Under the pieces are notes generated by a model. That model had not been told where the DNA came from and did no database searches. It saw only the letters and a list, made by a program, of their open reading frames with translations. This document shows, piece by piece, positions 6,499 to 8,114 of a DNA stretch of 8,114 nt. Made by a program: the position numbers and the translations under genes. The DNA lies in contig CAJXFN010000061.1 of NCBI GenBank assembly GCA_913052655.1, positions 1-8,114 of the forward strand. The letters run 5' to 3'. Each line of letters opens with the position of its first letter. Position 1 is the first letter of the stretch. Origin of the DNA: an uncultured Flavobacteriales bacterium. GTDB taxonomy: Bacteria > Bacteroidota > Bacteroidia > Flavobacteriales > BACL11.

Positions 6499-6517
6499 AA
6501 CTTCAGTAAAAGAAGTT
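6499..6517. repeat. Small perfect inverted repeat in the divergent promoter region
   Basis: AACTTC (6499-6504) and GAAGTT (6512-6517) are exact reverse complements separated by 7 bases. The repeat sits 35 bp upstream of the dehydrogenase ATG and between the two divergent genes, a position suited to a regulator-binding site. A 6-bp repeat in AT-rich DNA can be chance. I found no convincing TAnnTTTG element for the dehydrogenase itself; TATTTG at 6541-6546 is too close to the start codon. Confidence 0.3.
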
Positions 6518-6551
6518 AATATTTAATTAGCATAATTTAATATTTGACATA

Positions 6552-7628
6552 ATGATGGAAGTAAAGAATAAAAATTTAAAACCTGTAATTGGTAATATGC
6601 AAACAATGGGACACGAACAGGTTATTTTCTGCAATGATTCTGAAACAGGTTTAAAAGCAATAATAGCAATTCATGACACAACATTAGGTCCAGCCCTTGG
6701 AGGAACAAGAATGTGGAATTACTCAAATGAAATTGATGCTTTAAATGATGTATTGAGACTATCAAGAGGTATGACTTTTAAAGCATCAATATCAGGATTA
6801 AATTTAGGAGGTGGAAAAGCTGTTATAATTGGTGATGCTAAAACTGAAAAAACAGAAGCTCTAATGAAAAAATTTGGAGAATATGTTAATAAATTGGGTG
6901 GCACATATATTACTGCAGAAGATGTGGGAATGAGTACAAAAGATATGGAGTATGTTAGAGAAATGACTAAACATGTTACAGGTATTCCTGAATCTATGGG
7001 TGGTAGTGGAGATCCATCTCCTGTTACAGCTTATGGTGTATATTGGGGAATGAAAGCGTCAGCAAAATTTAAGTGGGGTTCAGATTCTTTAGAAGGAAAG
7101 ACTATTTTAGTACAAGGAGTAGGACATGTAGGTGAGAACTTGGTAAAGCATATAACTGAAGAAGATGCTAAAGTTTTTGTTACAGATATTAATGAGGAAA
7201 AACTAGCGGAAGTATCTGAAAAATATGGAGCTAAAATAATAACGGGAGACGCAATATATGATATGGATATGGATATTTATGCTCCCTGTGCTTTAGGAGC
7301 TACTCTAAATACTGATACTATTCATAGATTAAAATGTGCGATTGTTGCTGGTGCTGCAAATAATCAGTTAGAAGATGAAATGATACATGGAGAAATGATT
7401 AAAGAAAAAGGAATTGTTTATGCTCCAGACTTCTTAATTAATGCGGGAGGATTGATTAATGTATATTCAGAAATAAATGGTTACGATAGAGAAAAATCAT
7501 TAAACAAAACCAGAAAAATTTACGATACTACATTAGAAATTCTTTTAAAAGCAGAGCAGGAGGATATCACTACACATAAAGCTGCTTTAGTTATCGCAGA
7601 ACAAAGAATTCAGAATAATAGAATTTAA
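6552..7628 (+). CDS. Leucine dehydrogenase-type Glu/Leu/Phe/Val dehydrogenase
   Basis: A 358-residue cytoplasmic NAD-dependent amino-acid dehydrogenase that reversibly deaminates a branched-chain amino acid (probably leucine, valine, isoleucine) to its 2-oxo acid and ammonia. In Bacteroidota this links amino-acid breakdown with branched-chain fatty-acid precursors. Catalytic domain: GPALGGTRMW (46-55), MTFKASISGLNLGGGKAV (74-91) with Lys77 and Lys89, and TAEDVGMS (121-128) with the catalytic Asp124. NAD domain: VQGVGHVGENL (187-197) and Asp212 for the NAD ribose; then APCALGATLN (244-253), NNQLED (270-275) and DFLINAGGLINV (293-304). The length fits leucine dehydrogenases (about 360) rather than glutamate dehydrogenases (about 420-450). 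Two ATGs are adjacent (6552, 6555) and either could be used. It is divergent from the ABC gene and overlaps nusB by one base. Exact substrate preference cannot be fixed from sequence alone. Confidence 0.92.
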   Translation: MMEVKNKNLKPVIGNMQTMGHEQVIFCNDSETGLKAIIAIHDTTLGPALGGTRMWNYSNEIDALNDVLRLSRGMTFKASISGLNLGGGKAVIIGDAKTEKTEALMKKFGEYVNKLGGTYITAEDVGMSTKDMEYVREMTKHVTGIPESMGGSGDPSPVTAYGVYWGMKASAKFKWGSDSLEGKTILVQGVGHVGENLVKHITEEDAKVFVTDINEEKLAEVSEKYGAKIITGDAIYDMDMDIYAPCALGATLNTDTIHRLKCAIVAGAANNQLEDEMIHGEMIKEKGIVYAPDFLINAGGLINVYSEINGYDREKSLNKTRKIYDTTLEILLKAEQEDITTHKAALVIAEQRIQNNRI

Positions 7629-8114
7629 TGATTAGTAGAAGACATATTAGGATAAAAGTAATGCAGTCCTTATACTCTTACTTTTCACACCCTAACAATG
7701 AAATCGCTTCCTCTGAGAAACAAATGATAAAAGATTTTAAAAGTCTTTCTGATCTTCAGATTATCATTATTTCTTTTTTATTTGAAATTCATAAATATGC
7801 CGAAGGTTTCTATGAAGATAATAAATCCAAATTTATTCCAACTGAAGAAGATTTAAATCCTAATACAAAGTTTGTTAATAATAGAATTTTTTCAATCTTA
7901 TTAAAAGATGAAATACTTGCAAAGAAAACCTCTAGAGTTTCTTTAATTTGGAGAAAAGGAGATTTAGATATAGTTAGGAAAGTTTTTGTACAGGTTATTA
8001 AAAGTATTCAATACAAAGATTATCTAAATAGTGATGTTGATAGTTTAACAGAAGATAAAAAGTTTATTCAGTTATTATTAAATGAATTTATTTTAGATAA
8101 TGATATTTTTCATC
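7628..8114 (+). CDS. nusB: Transcription antitermination factor NusB, N-terminal part (runs off window)
   Basis: The reading frame opens with ATG at 7628 (sharing one base with the dehydrogenase TAA) and stays open to the window end, giving 162 residues. It begins MISRRHIRIKVMQSLYSYFS, matching the NusB N-terminal helix pattern R-R-x-x-R-x-x-x-M/L-Q-x-L-Y. Later parts include NPNTKFVNNRIFSIL (77-91) and a charged YKDYLNSDVDSLTEDKKF (129-146), which I recall from the long Bacteroidota form of NusB (about 300 residues, against about 140 in E. coli). NusB binds boxA RNA together with NusE (ribosomal protein S10) to stop premature termination in rRNA operons. The conserved C-terminal half is beyond the window, so completeness cannot be judged. 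Confidence 0.85.
   Translation, partial: MISRRHIRIKVMQSLYSYFSHPNNEIASSEKQMIKDFKSLSDLQIIIISFLFEIHKYAEGFYEDNKSKFIPTEEDLNPNTKFVNNRIFSILLKDEILAKKTSRVSLIWRKGDLDIVRKVFVQVIKSIQYKDYLNSDVDSLTEDKKFIQLLLNEFILDNDIFH

Noticed and set aside
6719..6904. Minus-strand open frame of 61 codons
   Set aside because: It is antisense to the dehydrogenase catalytic core; shadow.

Overview
The window looks like chromosomal DNA of a low-GC Bacteroidota, most likely a member of the Flavobacteriales. The evidence is a strongly AT-rich base composition, no recognisable Shine-Dalgarno sequences in front of any gene, a match to the Bacteroidota -7 promoter element (TAnnTTTG), an NusB of the long Bacteroidota type, and protein sequences of flavobacterial character. 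There are no tRNA, rRNA, CRISPR, phage or insertion-sequence signatures. This is mostly an ordinary core-genome region.

Layout. (1) Positions 1-2490, + strand: the 3' end of purC, a membrane family-2 glycosyltransferase, an ECF-like sigma-70 factor and rsmG. They are packed with a 6-nt gap, a 4-nt overlap (ATGA) and a 1-nt overlap (TAATG), so they are almost certainly co-transcribed. (2) Positions 2491-2717: a convergent gap with no convincing terminator but an unexplained minus-strand open frame. (3) Positions 2718-6426, - strand, read from right to left: an ABC exporter half-transporter, a class I SAM methyltransferase and an acyltransferase-3 membrane protein. The methyltransferase appears to have its own promoter. 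The acyltransferase starts inside the methyltransferase gene at a GTG. (4) Positions 6427-6551: a divergent intergenic region with a striking 44-nt stem-loop next to the ABC start codon and a second, smaller inverted repeat. (5) Positions 6552-8114, + strand: a leucine/amino-acid dehydrogenase followed, with a 1-nt overlap, by the start of nusB, which runs off the window.

Functionally, two themes mix. Housekeeping genes (purC, rsmG, dehydrogenase, nusB) sit beside envelope or glycan genes (glycosyltransferase, ABC exporter, acyltransferase, methyltransferase). The exporter, methyltransferase and acyltransferase could modify or move a surface lipid or glycan, but the substrate cannot be read from the sequence. 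I did not find a clearly new system. The points most worth a second look are the stem-loop at 6430-6473, the Asp-for-Glu change in the ABC Walker B region, the methyltransferase that seems to have lost a zinc-binding module, and the small open frame in the convergent gap.
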